Below are positions 1 to 6,877 of a stretch of 64,000 nucleotides of DNA, piece by piece. The notes under the pieces were generated by a model, which was given only the letters and a program-made list of their open reading frames with translations, did not search any database and had not been told where the DNA came from. Position numbers and translations under genes: made by a program. Positions within the stretch are counted from its first letter, which is position 1. Every line of letters starts with the position of its first letter. The stretch is from contig URAM01000005.1 in assembly GCA_900545815.1 (NCBI GenBank), positions 10,186 through 74,185 on the forward strand. The letters run 5' to 3'. Source of the stretch: an uncultured Eubacteriales bacterium (GTDB lineage Bacteria; Bacillota; Clostridia; Oscillospirales; Oscillospiraceae).

Positions 1-36
1 CAACTTTCATAACACTCCTACTATAAATACTCCTAC

Positions 37-89
37 GTGGAAATACAAGGCGAAGGCTCCGGTGGAGTCGTTCGACCTTGTATTTCTGC
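37..89. repeat. Long imperfect palindrome in intergenic DNA
   Basis: The arms GAAATACAAGG (40-50) and CCTTGTATTTC (76-86) are perfect reverse complements. The inner bases CGAA/TTCG and GGCTCC/GGAGTC extend the stem with one G-T wobble. The hairpin could be the terminator of a gene to the left of the window, or a dispersed palindrome. No coding sequence is visible in bases 1-100. Confidence 0.5.
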
Positions 90-100
90 ATTTGGGCGAG

Positions 101-131
101 AAAAAAGACGTGTCCCAAACGGGGACACGTC
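101..131 (-). terminator. Rho-independent terminator of the LysR gene
   Basis: Read on the minus strand, a 10-bp stem GACGTGTCCC / GGGACACGTC (122-131 with 107-116) is followed by six T residues (106-101). It lies 26 bases beyond the LysR stop codon. Confidence 0.8.
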
Positions 132-156
132 CGAAATAGGCGTATCATAGAAATGC

Positions 157-1047
157 TCAGAACATCCGGGTGATGCCGGAGATATTGCGCAGCTCACTGC
201 GCACGCAGTCTAAAAACGGTTCGATGGCTTCGTTGTGGTGATTCTGCCGCAGCGCCAGATAGATCATCCGGTGGGGAGGGGGGTCGGTCAGGTAGTGCAG
301 TTCCACGTCGAAGTTGCGCTCCAGGTGCCGGGCGATGGTGTAGGGCACCAGCGCCCACTTGCCGTCGTCGAAGGTGTCCCGGTTCAGGAAGGACAGGGTG
401 TGGCTGCTCAACGTGGGCGTCTCCCCGCTGGGGAACCAACGCTTGTTCCACTCCAACGAGTCGCTGCCCAGCAGGTACAGCTGCTGATTGGCAGGGAGCT
501 GATGGGGGTGGATGGTCAGGGGGAAGCGGTAGATGTTCTTGCCGCAGCTGATGACCCAGGGGTCGGAGAAGAGGGGAGAGAGGGCGATGCCCGGGGTGGG
601 GAGGAAGTCCCGGATGATGGCCAGGTCAATGGTGCCGTTGGTGAGATGGGACAGGGCGTCCTTGGAGTAGTAGTTGCAGATCTGGAGATGCACATCCGGG
701 TGCTGCTCGATGAACCGCTGCATGAGGTGGGGGATGGTGTAGGACATGACGGAGTCCATCACCGACACGGTGAGCTTGTCCGCCTCCGTCCGGTGGCCGA
801 TCTCCAGCGCCTCCTGCCACAGGCCGTGGATCTTGGTGGCCAGGGTCAAAAACTCCTTGCCCTGGGGGGTCAGCTCGATGGTGCGCTGGCCTTTCTTGCG
901 CAGGAAAAGCGGGTAGCCCAGCTCCGTCTCCAACCGGCGGATCTGCTGGCTGAGGGTGGACTGGGTGACGGACATGGACTTGGCCGCTTTGGAAAAGTTT
1001 GGCTTGGAAGCAGTGATGACGAACACTTCCAGCGCATATAGATCCAT
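157..1047 (-). CDS. LysR family transcriptional regulator
   Basis: A 296-residue DNA-binding regulator of normal LysR length. Residues 1-60 form the winged helix-turn-helix, with the typical LysR recognition-helix pattern 'SVTQSTLSQQIRRLE' followed by 'LETELGYPLFLRKKGQRTIELTPQG'. Residues from about 88 to the end form the effector-binding domain. It is transcribed divergently from the MATE exporter at 1210, with 162 bases between the two starts. That is the standard LysR arrangement and suggests control of the exporter and of itself (inference). The ligand cannot be told from sequence. A sigma-A promoter lies at 1087-1115 and a terminator follows the stop. Confidence 0.93.
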   Translation of the reverse strand: MDLYALEVFVITASKPNFSKAAKSMSVTQSTLSQQIRRLETELGYPLFLRKKGQRTIELTPQGKEFLTLATKIHGLWQEALEIGHRTEADKLTVSVMDSVMSYTIPHLMQRFIEQHPDVHLQICNYYSKDALSHLTNGTIDLAIIRDFLPTPGIALSPLFSDPWVISCGKNIYRFPLTIHPHQLPANQQLYLLGSDSLEWNKRWFPSGETPTLSSHTLSFLNRDTFDDGKWALVPYTIARHLERNFDVELHYLTDPPPHRMIYLALRQNHHNEAIEPFLDCVRSELRNISGITRMF

Positions 1048-1086
1048 AAAAAACGCCCCTTTCTACATGCTTATTTCATTCCTTTT

Positions 1087-1115
1087 ATTATAGCACGGAA
1101 TGGGACAAATGACAA
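1087..1115 (-). promoter_or_regulatory. Sigma-A promoter of the LysR gene
   Basis: On the minus strand TTGTCA (1115-1110), a 17-base spacer and TATAAT (1092-1087), with a TGC extended -10. It lies 40 bases upstream of the LysR start, inside the divergent LysR-MATE intergenic region where a LysR protein would be expected to bind. Confidence 0.7.
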
Positions 1116-1209
1116 TGAAAAGACTGTGAATCCCCATAAAAACTGGAACAATCCACAAAAAAGTGCGCATCCGACCCATAGGACGAGAAAGAGAAAGGTG
1201 GAAACAACG

Positions 1210-2619
1210 ATGAAGGAACAGACCGACCCCTGCGCCAGAGAAGCGCGCATCTTTGCCACGTACCCCGTCCCCAAAGTCCTCCTGACCATGGCTCTGCCCA
1301 CGGTCATCAGCCAGATCATCTACGTCATCTACAACATGGCGGACACCTGGTTCGTCGGCCTGACCGGTGACGCCAACACCGTCGCCGCCGTCTCCCTCTG
1401 CCTGCCGGTGTACAACCTGATGACCGGCCTGAGCAACCTCTTCGGCATCGGCGGTGCCAGTGCCATGGCCAGGGCGCTGGGGGAGCACGACCGGGACAAG
1501 ACCCGCCACTGCTGTGCCGTGGCCATCTGGAGCGCCCTGGCCGGCGCGGTGGCCTACGCTGTCCTGCTGGCCCTCTTCCAGCGCCCCCTCCTGTCGGTCA
1601 TCGGCGGTGACCCCAGCAACCTGGACTACGCCGTCTCCTACACCACCATCACCATGATCTTCGGCGCCATCCCCACCATCCTCTCCTCCGCCCTGGCCCA
1701 CCTCATCCGTGCCACCGGCGCTTCCGGTCAGGCCAGCGTGGGGCTCATGCTGGGGGCCCTGTGCAACATGGGGTTGGACCCGCTGTTCATGTTCGTCCTC
1801 CTGCCGCCGGGACAGGAGCTGGTGGGTGCCGCTGTGGCCACCGCCATCGCCAACACCATCTCCCTGGTCTACTTCGTCCTCTGCCTCCGCCACGGCTGGC
1901 ACCGGGGGGTGTACGCCGTCCATCCCAGGTGGCTGAAGGGGCAGGGGCGCACCGTGGGGGAGGTGTTCCGCTCCGGCCTGCCCAGCTTCCTCATGGTGGC
2001 GCTGAACTCGGTCTCCAACAGCTTCCTCAACGCCTCCATCGGCGCCTATGGCAGCTCCGCCGCCCTGAGCGGTCTAGGAATCGTACGGAAGATCGACGGC
2101 CTGGCCTACTCGGTCAACCAGGGCATCACCCAGGGCATGCTGCCCATCGTGGCCTACTGCTATACGGACGGGAGATGGCGTCGCATGCGGTCGGTCATCA
2201 CCCTGGCCGCCGCCAGCACCATCCTGTTCTCGTTGACCTGTACCCTTGTCTCCCAGCTGTGGGCAGAACCCCTGGTGGCCTTCTTCCTCAACGAGCCCCA
2301 CACCGTCGCCTACGGCGCCGCCATCCTCCGCATCCTCTCCCTGGCCCTGCCCATCTACTCCGGCACCTTCGTCATCATCGCCGCCTTCCAAGCGGTGGGA
2401 CGCACCCGGGAACCCTTCGGCCTCTGCCTCCTCCGGCGTGGGTCGGTGGACGTGCTCTTGCAGTTCGCCATCCGCGCCCTGGGCGGCGGCATCGAAGTGG
2501 TCTGGGCGACCCCCATCACGGAGAGCTTCGGGCTGATCTTGGGGCTGGTGCTGCTGCGCCGGTTCTGGGGGACGTTGAAGGCGCAAGAAAAAGGACCGAT
2601 CATCCACCCGCTCTCCTGA
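1210..2619 (+). CDS. MATE family efflux transporter
   Basis: A 469-residue integral membrane exporter of the multidrug and toxin extrusion family, expected to use an Na+ or H+ gradient. The N-terminal 'MALPTVISQIIYVIYNMADTWFVG' region and the repeated two-bundle hydrophobic pattern (about 12 membrane segments) are typical. The start at 1210 is preferred to the in-frame start at 1126 because AAAGGTGG lies about 10 bases upstream, and the upstream residues are polar and basic, unlike the family. The divergent LysR gene is the likely regulator. A hairpin terminator follows at 2695. Substrate unknown. Confidence 0.92.
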   Translation: MKEQTDPCAREARIFATYPVPKVLLTMALPTVISQIIYVIYNMADTWFVGLTGDANTVAAVSLCLPVYNLMTGLSNLFGIGGASAMARALGEHDRDKTRHCCAVAIWSALAGAVAYAVLLALFQRPLLSVIGGDPSNLDYAVSYTTITMIFGAIPTILSSALAHLIRATGASGQASVGLMLGALCNMGLDPLFMFVLLPPGQELVGAAVATAIANTISLVYFVLCLRHGWHRGVYAVHPRWLKGQGRTVGEVFRSGLPSFLMVALNSVSNSFLNASIGAYGSSAALSGLGIVRKIDGLAYSVNQGITQGMLPIVAYCYTDGRWRRMRSVITLAAASTILFSLTCTLVSQLWAEPLVAFFLNEPHTVAYGAAILRILSLALPIYSGTFVIIAAFQAVGRTREPFGLCLLRRGSVDVLLQFAIRALGGGIEVVWATPITESFGLILGLVLLRRFWGTLKAQEKGPIIHPLS

Positions 2620-2694
2620 ACCAGGAGCACATGGGGGCGGCGAACGGTCCTCTGGGGATACGTTACCACAGATGGAGTTAGAAAACAAGGAAAA

Positions 2695-2731
2695 GCGCAG
2701 CGAACCTTTTGTCGCTGCGCTATTCTTTTTT
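2695..2731 (+). terminator. Terminator after the MATE gene
   Basis: Perfect 9-bp stem GCGCAGCGA (2695-2703) / TCGCTGCGC (2712-2720), followed by the T-rich tract TATTCTTTTTT. It lies 75 bases after the MATE stop codon. Confidence 0.8.
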
Positions 2732-2808
2732 GCGTGATTGGTGCTTGACGTATTTGGATCGAACAGATAGAATTGAAAAAAGTTCCATTGAAGGGAGGAG
2801 GTAAGATT

Positions 2809-3033
2809 ATGGTGGTCTTGAAGAACATACAAAAAACAGGAAACAGCATTTCTGCGGACTACTATCCGGAGGGCGAGGACTTGAAAGGGTTCATGAAGGT
2901 CGGCGTGGAGGACGGGACGATTTTAGAACACCACAATGTCTCCTCCTTTTCTGCGTCCCACGTGCTGCGCGAGCTGAAGCGCCTGTCCAAATTGGAGCAT
3001 CCGCCGAAGGAGAGAAGGGTACTGTGGTATTGA
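2809..3033 (+). CDS. Small hypothetical protein
   Basis: A 74-residue protein of unknown function. The start is set by a near-perfect ribosome binding site, AAGGGAGGAGG, 7 bases before ATG 2809; the in-frame upstream codons from 2773 are therefore probably untranslated. There is no signal peptide or membrane segment. The C-terminal half is basic and predicted helical ('HVLRELKRLSKLEHPPKERR'). It stands alone between the MATE terminator and a strong hairpin. I do not recognise the family; the good ribosome binding site and dedicated terminator are the reasons to call it real. Confidence 0.65.
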   Translation: MVVLKNIQKTGNSISADYYPEGEDLKGFMKVGVEDGTILEHHNVSSFSASHVLRELKRLSKLEHPPKERRVLWY

Positions 3034-3060
3034 GAGCGCGCAAGGGAAGAGAGGATAGAA

Positions 3061-3088
3061 AAACACCACGACGTTCGTCGTGGTGTTT
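3061..3088. terminator. Bidirectional hairpin between the small gene and the tRNA cluster
   Basis: A perfect inverted repeat, AAACACCACGAC (3061-3072) and GTCGTGGTGTTT (3077-3088), with a 4-base loop. The A-rich and T-rich flanks let it end transcription from both the small gene (plus) and the tRNA-Lys end of the tRNA cluster (minus). Confidence 0.75.
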
Positions 3089-3092
3089 CTTT

Positions 3093-3168
3093 TGGTGACC
3101 CAGCGGAGATTCGAACTCCGGACACCCTGCTTAAAAGGCAGGTGCTCTGCCGACTGAGCTACTGGGTC
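3093..3168 (-). tRNA. tRNA-Lys (anticodon TTT)
   Basis: The minus strand reads GACCCAG-TAGCTCAG... with anticodon arm CTGCC-TTTTAA-GCAG, T-arm GGTTCGAA-type, acceptor CTGGGTC, discriminator A and encoded CCA. The gene is 76 bases long. It is the last gene of the five-tRNA cluster. Confidence 0.95.
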
Positions 3169-3209
3169 ATATGCAATTATATAAAAATCGGACGAACCCG
3201 CAAAACATC

Positions 3210-3284
3210 TGGCTGGGATGGCGGGATTCGAACCCACGGATAAAGGAGTCAAAGTCCTTTGCCTTACCCCTTGGCGACATCCCA
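3210..3284 (-). tRNA. tRNA-Gln (anticodon TTG)
   Basis: The minus strand begins TGGGATGTCGCCAAG and carries anticodon loop CTTTGAC (anticodon TTG), acceptor pairing TGGGATG/CATCCCA, discriminator G and an encoded CCA. 75 bases. Confidence 0.95.
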
Positions 3285-3363
3285 TTAAAAAAGCAGATTG
3301 GTAAAGATAACAGCCAGACAGAGCGGATACTCTCTCTGACCGTTCTTTGACCAAGAAGAAAAA

Positions 3364-3440
<77 letters not shown>

Positions 3441-3528
3441 CATAAAGAAAGGCACGACTGCTATAAACAGCAACGTAGGGAAGGGAAGCGGCAAACAAGG
3501 GCATGAAAAATGTCCTAGCTAAGCAGGA

Positions 3529-3605
<77 letters not shown>

Positions 3606-3608
3606 ATA

Positions 3609-3682
3609 TGGAGCGGGTGATGGGAATCGAACCCACGTAGCCAGCTTGGAAGGCTGGGATTCTACCATTGAACTACACCCGC
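3609..3682 (-). tRNA. tRNA-Gly (anticodon TCC)
   Basis: The minus strand begins GCGGGTGTAGTTCAATGG, with anticodon loop CTTCCAA (TCC), acceptor GCGGGTG/CACCCGC, discriminator T and an encoded CCA. It is the first gene of the cluster, 3 bases from tRNA-Arg. Confidence 0.95.
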
Positions 3683-3792
3683 ACTCTCGCTTGCCAGCCC
3701 GTGTATTCTATCACAGAAAACACAGGCTTGTCAACCGTTTTTTCCATATTTCCGGGGAAATTTTTCAGCCAAGTTCCCTCCTGCGCCTGGAT

Positions 3793-4866
3793 TTATTCCT
3801 CCTCTGGCAGTCGCTGGTCACAGAAGGCGCAGCAGCGCCCTTCTGGCGTCTCCTTTACCAGGGGGGGCAGATAGGGCTCGGTGAGGGTGATGCAGTTGGG
3901 GTTGCGGCAGAGCTGATGGGTGCCGATGGCCACTGGCTCCGGCCGGCGGTGGGGCTGGCAGGACAAATCCATCAACAGCGCCATGCGGGCGTACATCCCG
4001 CACCGAGCCTGCTCAAAGTACAGGGCGCGAGGGTCGTTGTCTACATCCAGGGCGATCTCGTCCACCCGGGGCAGGGGGTGGAGGATCATCATATCCGGCT
4101 TTGCCCGTGCCAGTTTTCGCTGGGTGAGCACATACACCCCCTTGTTCCGCTCATAGGCCAAGGGGTCAGAGAAGCGTTCCTGCTGGATGCGGGTCATATA
4201 CAGCACGTCCAACCGAGGCAGCACCGGTTCCAGGCCGGTGACCTCTCGGAACCACAGCCCACGCTCCTGCATAAAGCTGCGCATATAGTCGGGGATGGCC
4301 AGCTCACGGGGGGAGATGAGGTAGAATTTCACATCATCGAATTTGGCCAGGGCTTTGATGAGGGAGTGGACGGTGCGCCCGTTCTTCAGGTCGCCGCACA
4401 GGCCGATGGACACACCGTCGATGGCGCCCCGATAGCGCTGGATGGTGGTCAGGTCGGCCAGGGTCTGGGTGGGGTGCATATGGCCGCCGTCCCCAGCGTT
4501 GATGACGGGCACTTCCGAGTACAGGGACGCCGCTTTGGCGGCGCCCTCCTTGGGGTTGCGCATAACGATGACGTCGGCGTAGGCGGAAACCATTTTAATG
4601 GTATCCTTCAACGTCTCCCCCTTGGCGGCGGAGGAGTTGTTGGGGTTGTCGAAGCCGAACACCGTGCCGCCCAGGCGCAGCATGGCGGCCTGGAAGGAAA
4701 ATTTCGTTCGGGTGGAGGGTTCAAAGAACAGATTGGCCTGGATGCGTCCCTTGCACGCCTGGGCGAAGGACGCCGGGTCGTCCATGATCTGGGCGCAGCG
4801 CTGGTATAGATCTTCCCACTCCGCCCGGGACAGGTCACCGAAATCAATCAAATGCCGAAAACTCAT
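3793..4866 (-). CDS. pyrB: Aspartate carbamoyltransferase with PyrI-like zinc tail
   Basis: Catalyses carbamoyl phosphate plus aspartate to carbamoyl aspartate, the committed step of pyrimidine synthesis. The protein has 357 residues, about 50 longer than a plain PyrB. Catalytic motifs are intact: 'FEPSTRTKFSF' (carbamoyl-phosphate loop), 'HMHPTQTLADL' and 'HPLPRVDEI'. Residues from about 319 resemble the zinc-binding half of the regulatory subunit PyrI: Cys320-X4-Cys325, then Cys346-X2-Cys349, with 'NPNCITLTEP' like the PyrI sequence. No PyrI nucleotide-binding domain and no separate pyrI gene is seen. The start at 4866 was chosen because it begins 'MSFRHLIDFGDLS' and has AGGGG upstream; upstream in-frame residues to 5001 are not PyrB-like. 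Promoter at 4905-4933. Confidence 0.93.
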   Translation of the reverse strand: MSFRHLIDFGDLSRAEWEDLYQRCAQIMDDPASFAQACKGRIQANLFFEPSTRTKFSFQAAMLRLGGTVFGFDNPNNSSAAKGETLKDTIKMVSAYADVIVMRNPKEGAAKAASLYSEVPVINAGDGGHMHPTQTLADLTTIQRYRGAIDGVSIGLCGDLKNGRTVHSLIKALAKFDDVKFYLISPRELAIPDYMRSFMQERGLWFREVTGLEPVLPRLDVLYMTRIQQERFSDPLAYERNKGVYVLTQRKLARAKPDMMILHPLPRVDEIALDVDNDPRALYFEQARCGMYARMALLMDLSCQPHRRPEPVAIGTHQLCRNPNCITLTEPYLPPLVKETPEGRCCAFCDQRLPEEE

Positions 4867-4904
4867 CTGCAAAAGCCCCTTTCCATTCCACATTGATTTT
4901 CCCC

Positions 4905-4933
4905 ATTTTATCATAGCTTTCCCCCTGGTACAA
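4905..4933 (-). promoter_or_regulatory. Sigma-A promoter of pyrB
   Basis: On the minus strand TTGTAC (4933-4928), 17-base spacer, TAAAAT (4910-4905). The untranslated leader would be about 35 bases, too short for a PyrR-type attenuator. Confidence 0.55.
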
Positions 4934-5021
4934 CTGGGGATAAGACGGACTTTTCCGAGAAAGAGACGGGATTTCTGTATGGTTTTCGCCCAGCTGTCCA
5001 AACTGATGGGTGGTGATTAAG

Positions 5022-5531
5022 ATGAAATTGATTTGGTATCTGCTCTGCTACAGCCTGTTGGGCTTCGTGGGGGAAGTCCTCTACGCCCGCCTGACCCATT
5101 CGGCCAAGCCAGACCGGAAATGCCGCCTGTTCCTCCCGCTGTGTCCCGTCTACGGCATCGGCGCTGTGGTCATCGCTCTGCTGCCTTTTCGGAGTCCCAT
5201 CTCGGTCTTTCTGACCGCAGCAGCGGTGGCCACGGGGGTGGAATATCTGTGCAGCGTTTTTTATGAAAAAGCCTGGGGCGTCACCTTTTGGAACTATCAC
5301 GACCTGCCCGGCAACGTAAACGGACGGGTCTGCCTGCCCTTCACCCTCCTGTGGGGTCTGCTCAGCGTGTTCCTCCTGCCGGTGGTGCATCCCATCGTCC
5401 AACGCTTGGTGTCCGCCCTGCCGGATATCCTATTGCTGCCTGTGGGATTGCTCCTGATCGTAGATTTTCTCCTGACCGGTTTGATTTTACGCAGCACCCA
5501 TTCCACAGATGCCTTGCGTTGGTATCGGTGA
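5022..5531 (+). CDS. CmpB-like ABC transporter permease domain protein (membrane protein)
   Basis: A 169-residue polytopic membrane protein with about five hydrophobic segments. The N-terminal pattern 'YSLLGFVGEVLYARLTHSA', 'CPVYGIGAV' and 'YHDLPGNVNGRVCLPFTLLWG' matches the family annotated as putative ABC transporter permease CmpB (PF06541). Its biochemical role is not established. ATG 5022 is preferred over the in-frame GTG codons at 5010 and 5013 because GGGTGGTG (5008-5015) then sits 6 bases before the start. No ATPase partner is adjacent. It precedes the carbonic anhydrase gene, which has its own promoter. Confidence 0.8.
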   Translation: MKLIWYLLCYSLLGFVGEVLYARLTHSAKPDRKCRLFLPLCPVYGIGAVVIALLPFRSPISVFLTAAAVATGVEYLCSVFYEKAWGVTFWNYHDLPGNVNGRVCLPFTLLWGLLSVFLLPVVHPIVQRLVSALPDILLLPVGLLLIVDFLLTGLILRSTHSTDALRWYR

Positions 5532-5542
5532 TTGCGTATAAT
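5514..5542 (+). promoter_or_regulatory. Sigma-A promoter of the gamma carbonic anhydrase gene
   Basis: TTGCGT (5514-5519), 17-base spacer, perfect TATAAT (5537-5542). It overlaps the end of the preceding gene and lies 37 bases before the start codon. Confidence 0.65.
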
Positions 5543-5578
5543 GGGGGCAGAATTTTTGCACATAGGAGGAGTTTCACT

Positions 5579-6100
5579 ATGCTCATCAAAGAATATGAAG
5601 GCCACAAGCCCAACCTGCACCCCACCGTCCGAGTGGCGGAGAACGCCACCATCGTGGGCAAGGCCACCTTGGCAGAGGACGTGAACGTGTGGTACAGTGC
5701 GGTCATCCGTGCCGATGGGGCTGAAATCGTCATCGGCGCCCGCACCAACATCCAGGACGCTGCGGTGCTCCACTGTGACAGCGGTTCGCCTGTCCATGTA
5801 GGCAAGAACGTGGTTATCGGCCACGGCGCCATTGTCCACTCCTGCACGGTGGGGGACAACAGCCTTATCGGTATGGGCGCCACCCTTCTCTCCGGCTGCA
5901 AGATCGGCAGCGGCTGCATCATCGGCGCCGGCGCTGTGGTGGCGGGGAACATGACCGTGCCGGACAACGCCCTGGTGGTGGGGCTGCCGGGGAAGGTGCT
6001 CAAGCCCACTACCGAGGAACAGCGGGCGTACACGATTGCGGACGCCAAGCACTATGTGGAGCTGGCAAAAAAACAGCTGGAAGCAGTGGGGGAGGAATAA
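5579..6100 (+). CDS. Gamma carbonic anhydrase family protein (left-handed beta helix)
   Basis: A 173-residue hexapeptide-repeat protein. Repeated imperfect [LIV]-G-X4 turns ('VRVAENATIVGKATLAEDVNVWYSAVIRADGAEIVIGARTNIQ') build a left-handed beta helix. The histidines of the gamma-class zinc site are visible in 'LHCDSG' and 'VIGHGAIVH'. The family includes carbonic anhydrases and related acyltransferases such as YrdA and PaaY, so the substrate is inferred only. The start ATG 5579 follows AGGAGG by 8 bases. Confidence 0.88.
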   Translation: MLIKEYEGHKPNLHPTVRVAENATIVGKATLAEDVNVWYSAVIRADGAEIVIGARTNIQDAAVLHCDSGSPVHVGKNVVIGHGAIVHSCTVGDNSLIGMGATLLSGCKIGSGCIIGAGAVVAGNMTVPDNALVVGLPGKVLKPTTEEQRAYTIADAKHYVELAKKQLEAVGEE

Positions 6101-6155
6101 AAGCCCTCGAACTGGTTCATATTAAAGGAGCCAAACCAAAGGAGGCGAAAGGGAT

Positions 6156-6323
6156 ATGGATCAGGTAAACCACAGCATCAAGTGCAACGTCACCACTTGT
6201 GACTACCACGCTGGTCGTCAGAACTACTGCACCCTGAACGGCATTCAGGTCGGTTGTTGTGACTGCACCGAGCCGCAGAACTGTGACTGCACCCAGTGTT
6301 CTTCCTTCTGCAAGAAGAAGTAA
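6156..6323 (+). CDS. DUF1540 cysteine-rich small protein
   Basis: A 55-residue protein: 'MDQVNHSIKCNVTTCDYHAG' followed by a dense Cys-rich C-terminus (C-C-D-C, C-D-C, C-x5-C). Ten cysteines in 55 residues indicate a small metal-binding or disulfide-rich fold. The arrangement matches DUF1540, common in Clostridia and of unknown function. It has a strong ribosome binding site, AAAGGAGG (6138-6145). Just upstream, ATAAAA (6097-6102), a 15-base gap and CATATTAA (6118-6125) resemble a mother-cell sigma promoter (tentative). A structured repeat begins 4 bases after the stop. Confidence 0.8.
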   Translation: MDQVNHSIKCNVTTCDYHAGRQNYCTLNGIQVGCCDCTEPQNCDCTQCSSFCKKK

Positions 6324-6327
6324 AAAA

Positions 6328-6480
6328 GTCAGCAAAATGCAAGCATTTTGCTGAGGTTGCAGCCGGGTGCATGCACTCGCTTTGCTCGCACACTTACCCG
6401 TCTGAGATGAGAAAAAAGTGACGTACACGCCGCCACTTTTTTCAGATCAGAATTTATTCCGGCATCCTGCCGGAACTCTG
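6328..6480 (-). repeat. Structured dispersed repeat family 1, copy A
   Basis: About 153 bases that recur in inverse orientation at 30165-30322. Two blocks are identical: 22 bases (6357-6378 with 30271-30292) and 20 bases (6386-6405 with 30244-30263). Between the blocks, stems are kept although their bases differ: TTCCGGCA/TGCCGGAA here against TTCCGACCTC/GAGGTCGGAA in copy B; AAAAAAGTG/CACTTTTTT against AAAAAACTG/CAGTTTTTT; CAGCAAAATGC/GCATTTTGCTG against TTCGCT-AAATGC/GCATTT-AGCGAA. Compensatory changes point to selection on RNA or single-strand structure. Strand is given relative to copy B as plus. Confidence 0.8.
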
Positions 6481-6511
6481 CGAGGCTAGGGGTGCGACAC
6501 AGGCAAACGGA

Positions 6512-6544
6512 AAAGACGGAGGCTCCTTGCGGGTCTCCGTCTTT
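6512..6544. terminator. Hairpin, possible terminator
   Basis: Stem AAAGACGGAG (6512-6521) with CTCCGTCTTT (6535-6544) and a 13-base loop. The T tract after it is poor on the plus strand, so function is uncertain. It separates repeat copy A from the promoter at 6610. Confidence 0.45.
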
Positions 6545-6609
6545 GGTTCGTGGGGGTGCGAACCATTTGGGTGTGTTTTTCACTTTTTGAAAAAGGATTG
6601 CGGGATAGA

Positions 6610-6638
6610 TTGACAAATGTGCTGGTTTCTGGTATGTT
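6610..6638 (+). promoter_or_regulatory. Sigma-A promoter driving the three-repeat non-coding unit
   Basis: Perfect TTGACA (6610-6615), 17-base spacer, TATGTT (6633-6638) with a TGG extended -10 element. The start point would be near 6645, 18 bases before the first 34-bp repeat. No credible start codon with a ribosome binding site follows. Confidence 0.7.
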
Positions 6639-6662
6639 GGGGTGAAAAACGGTGGGTTTGCC

Positions 6663-6819
6663 GTTGCACCTTACCTATGCAGGTATTATTGCTTTCAAAC
6701 TTTCAATTGTTCCGGAATTTTATGACGTGGTTGCACCTTACCTATGCAGGTATTATTGCTTTCTGTTCACCAGGGAAAAATTGACTGGAAAAAAGGTTGC
6801 ACCTTACCTACCCAGGTAT
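6663..6819 (+). repeat. Three 34-bp direct repeats, CRISPR-like spacing
   Basis: Copies 1 (6663-6696) and 2 (6730-6763) are identical over 34 bases starting GTTGCACCTTACCTATGCAG. Copy 3 (6796-6819) keeps the first 15 bases and the AGGTAT block, then diverges, like a degenerate terminal repeat. Spacers are 33 bases (6697-6729) and 32 bases (6764-6795) and are unrelated in sequence. Each repeat has the palindrome TACCT-N4-AGGTA; in copy 3 the loop changes from ATGC to ACCC but the stem is kept. No cas genes occur in the window. Confidence 0.75.
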
Positions 6820-6830
6820 CACCAAACAAA

Positions 6831-6859
6831 AAAGCGAAACTCAACACGAGTTTCGCTTT
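6831..6859. terminator. Bidirectional terminator between repeat unit and corA
   Basis: Stem AAAGCGAAACTC (6831-6842) with GAGTTTCGCTTT (6848-6859), loop AACAC. TTTTTGCTTTC follows on the plus strand and TTTTTTGTTTG on the minus strand, so it can end both the repeat-unit RNA and the convergent corA transcript. Confidence 0.8.
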
Positions 6860-6877
6860 TTGCTTTCTATGCTTCTG

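Larger units (their letters stand above)
6645..6862 (+). ncRNA. Predicted non-coding transcript with three hairpin repeats
   Basis: A self-contained unit: strong promoter (6610-6638), three copies of a 34-bp repeat each carrying the stem TACCT-N4-AGGTA, and a terminator hairpin (6831-6859). The predicted RNA is about 215 bases. An open frame spans the repeats (from 6652) but has no ribosome binding site and low-complexity translation. It could be a minimal CRISPR array without adjacent cas genes, or a repeat-built small RNA. Boundaries are inferred from motifs only. Confidence 0.45.

Noticed and set aside
3646..4809. 387-codon plus-strand frame opposite pyrB
   Set aside because: Begins inside a tRNA gene and mirrors pyrB; no family features.
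4867..5021. PyrR attenuator upstream of pyrB
   Set aside because: The promoter leaves only about 35 bases of leader, with no terminator or anti-terminator pair.
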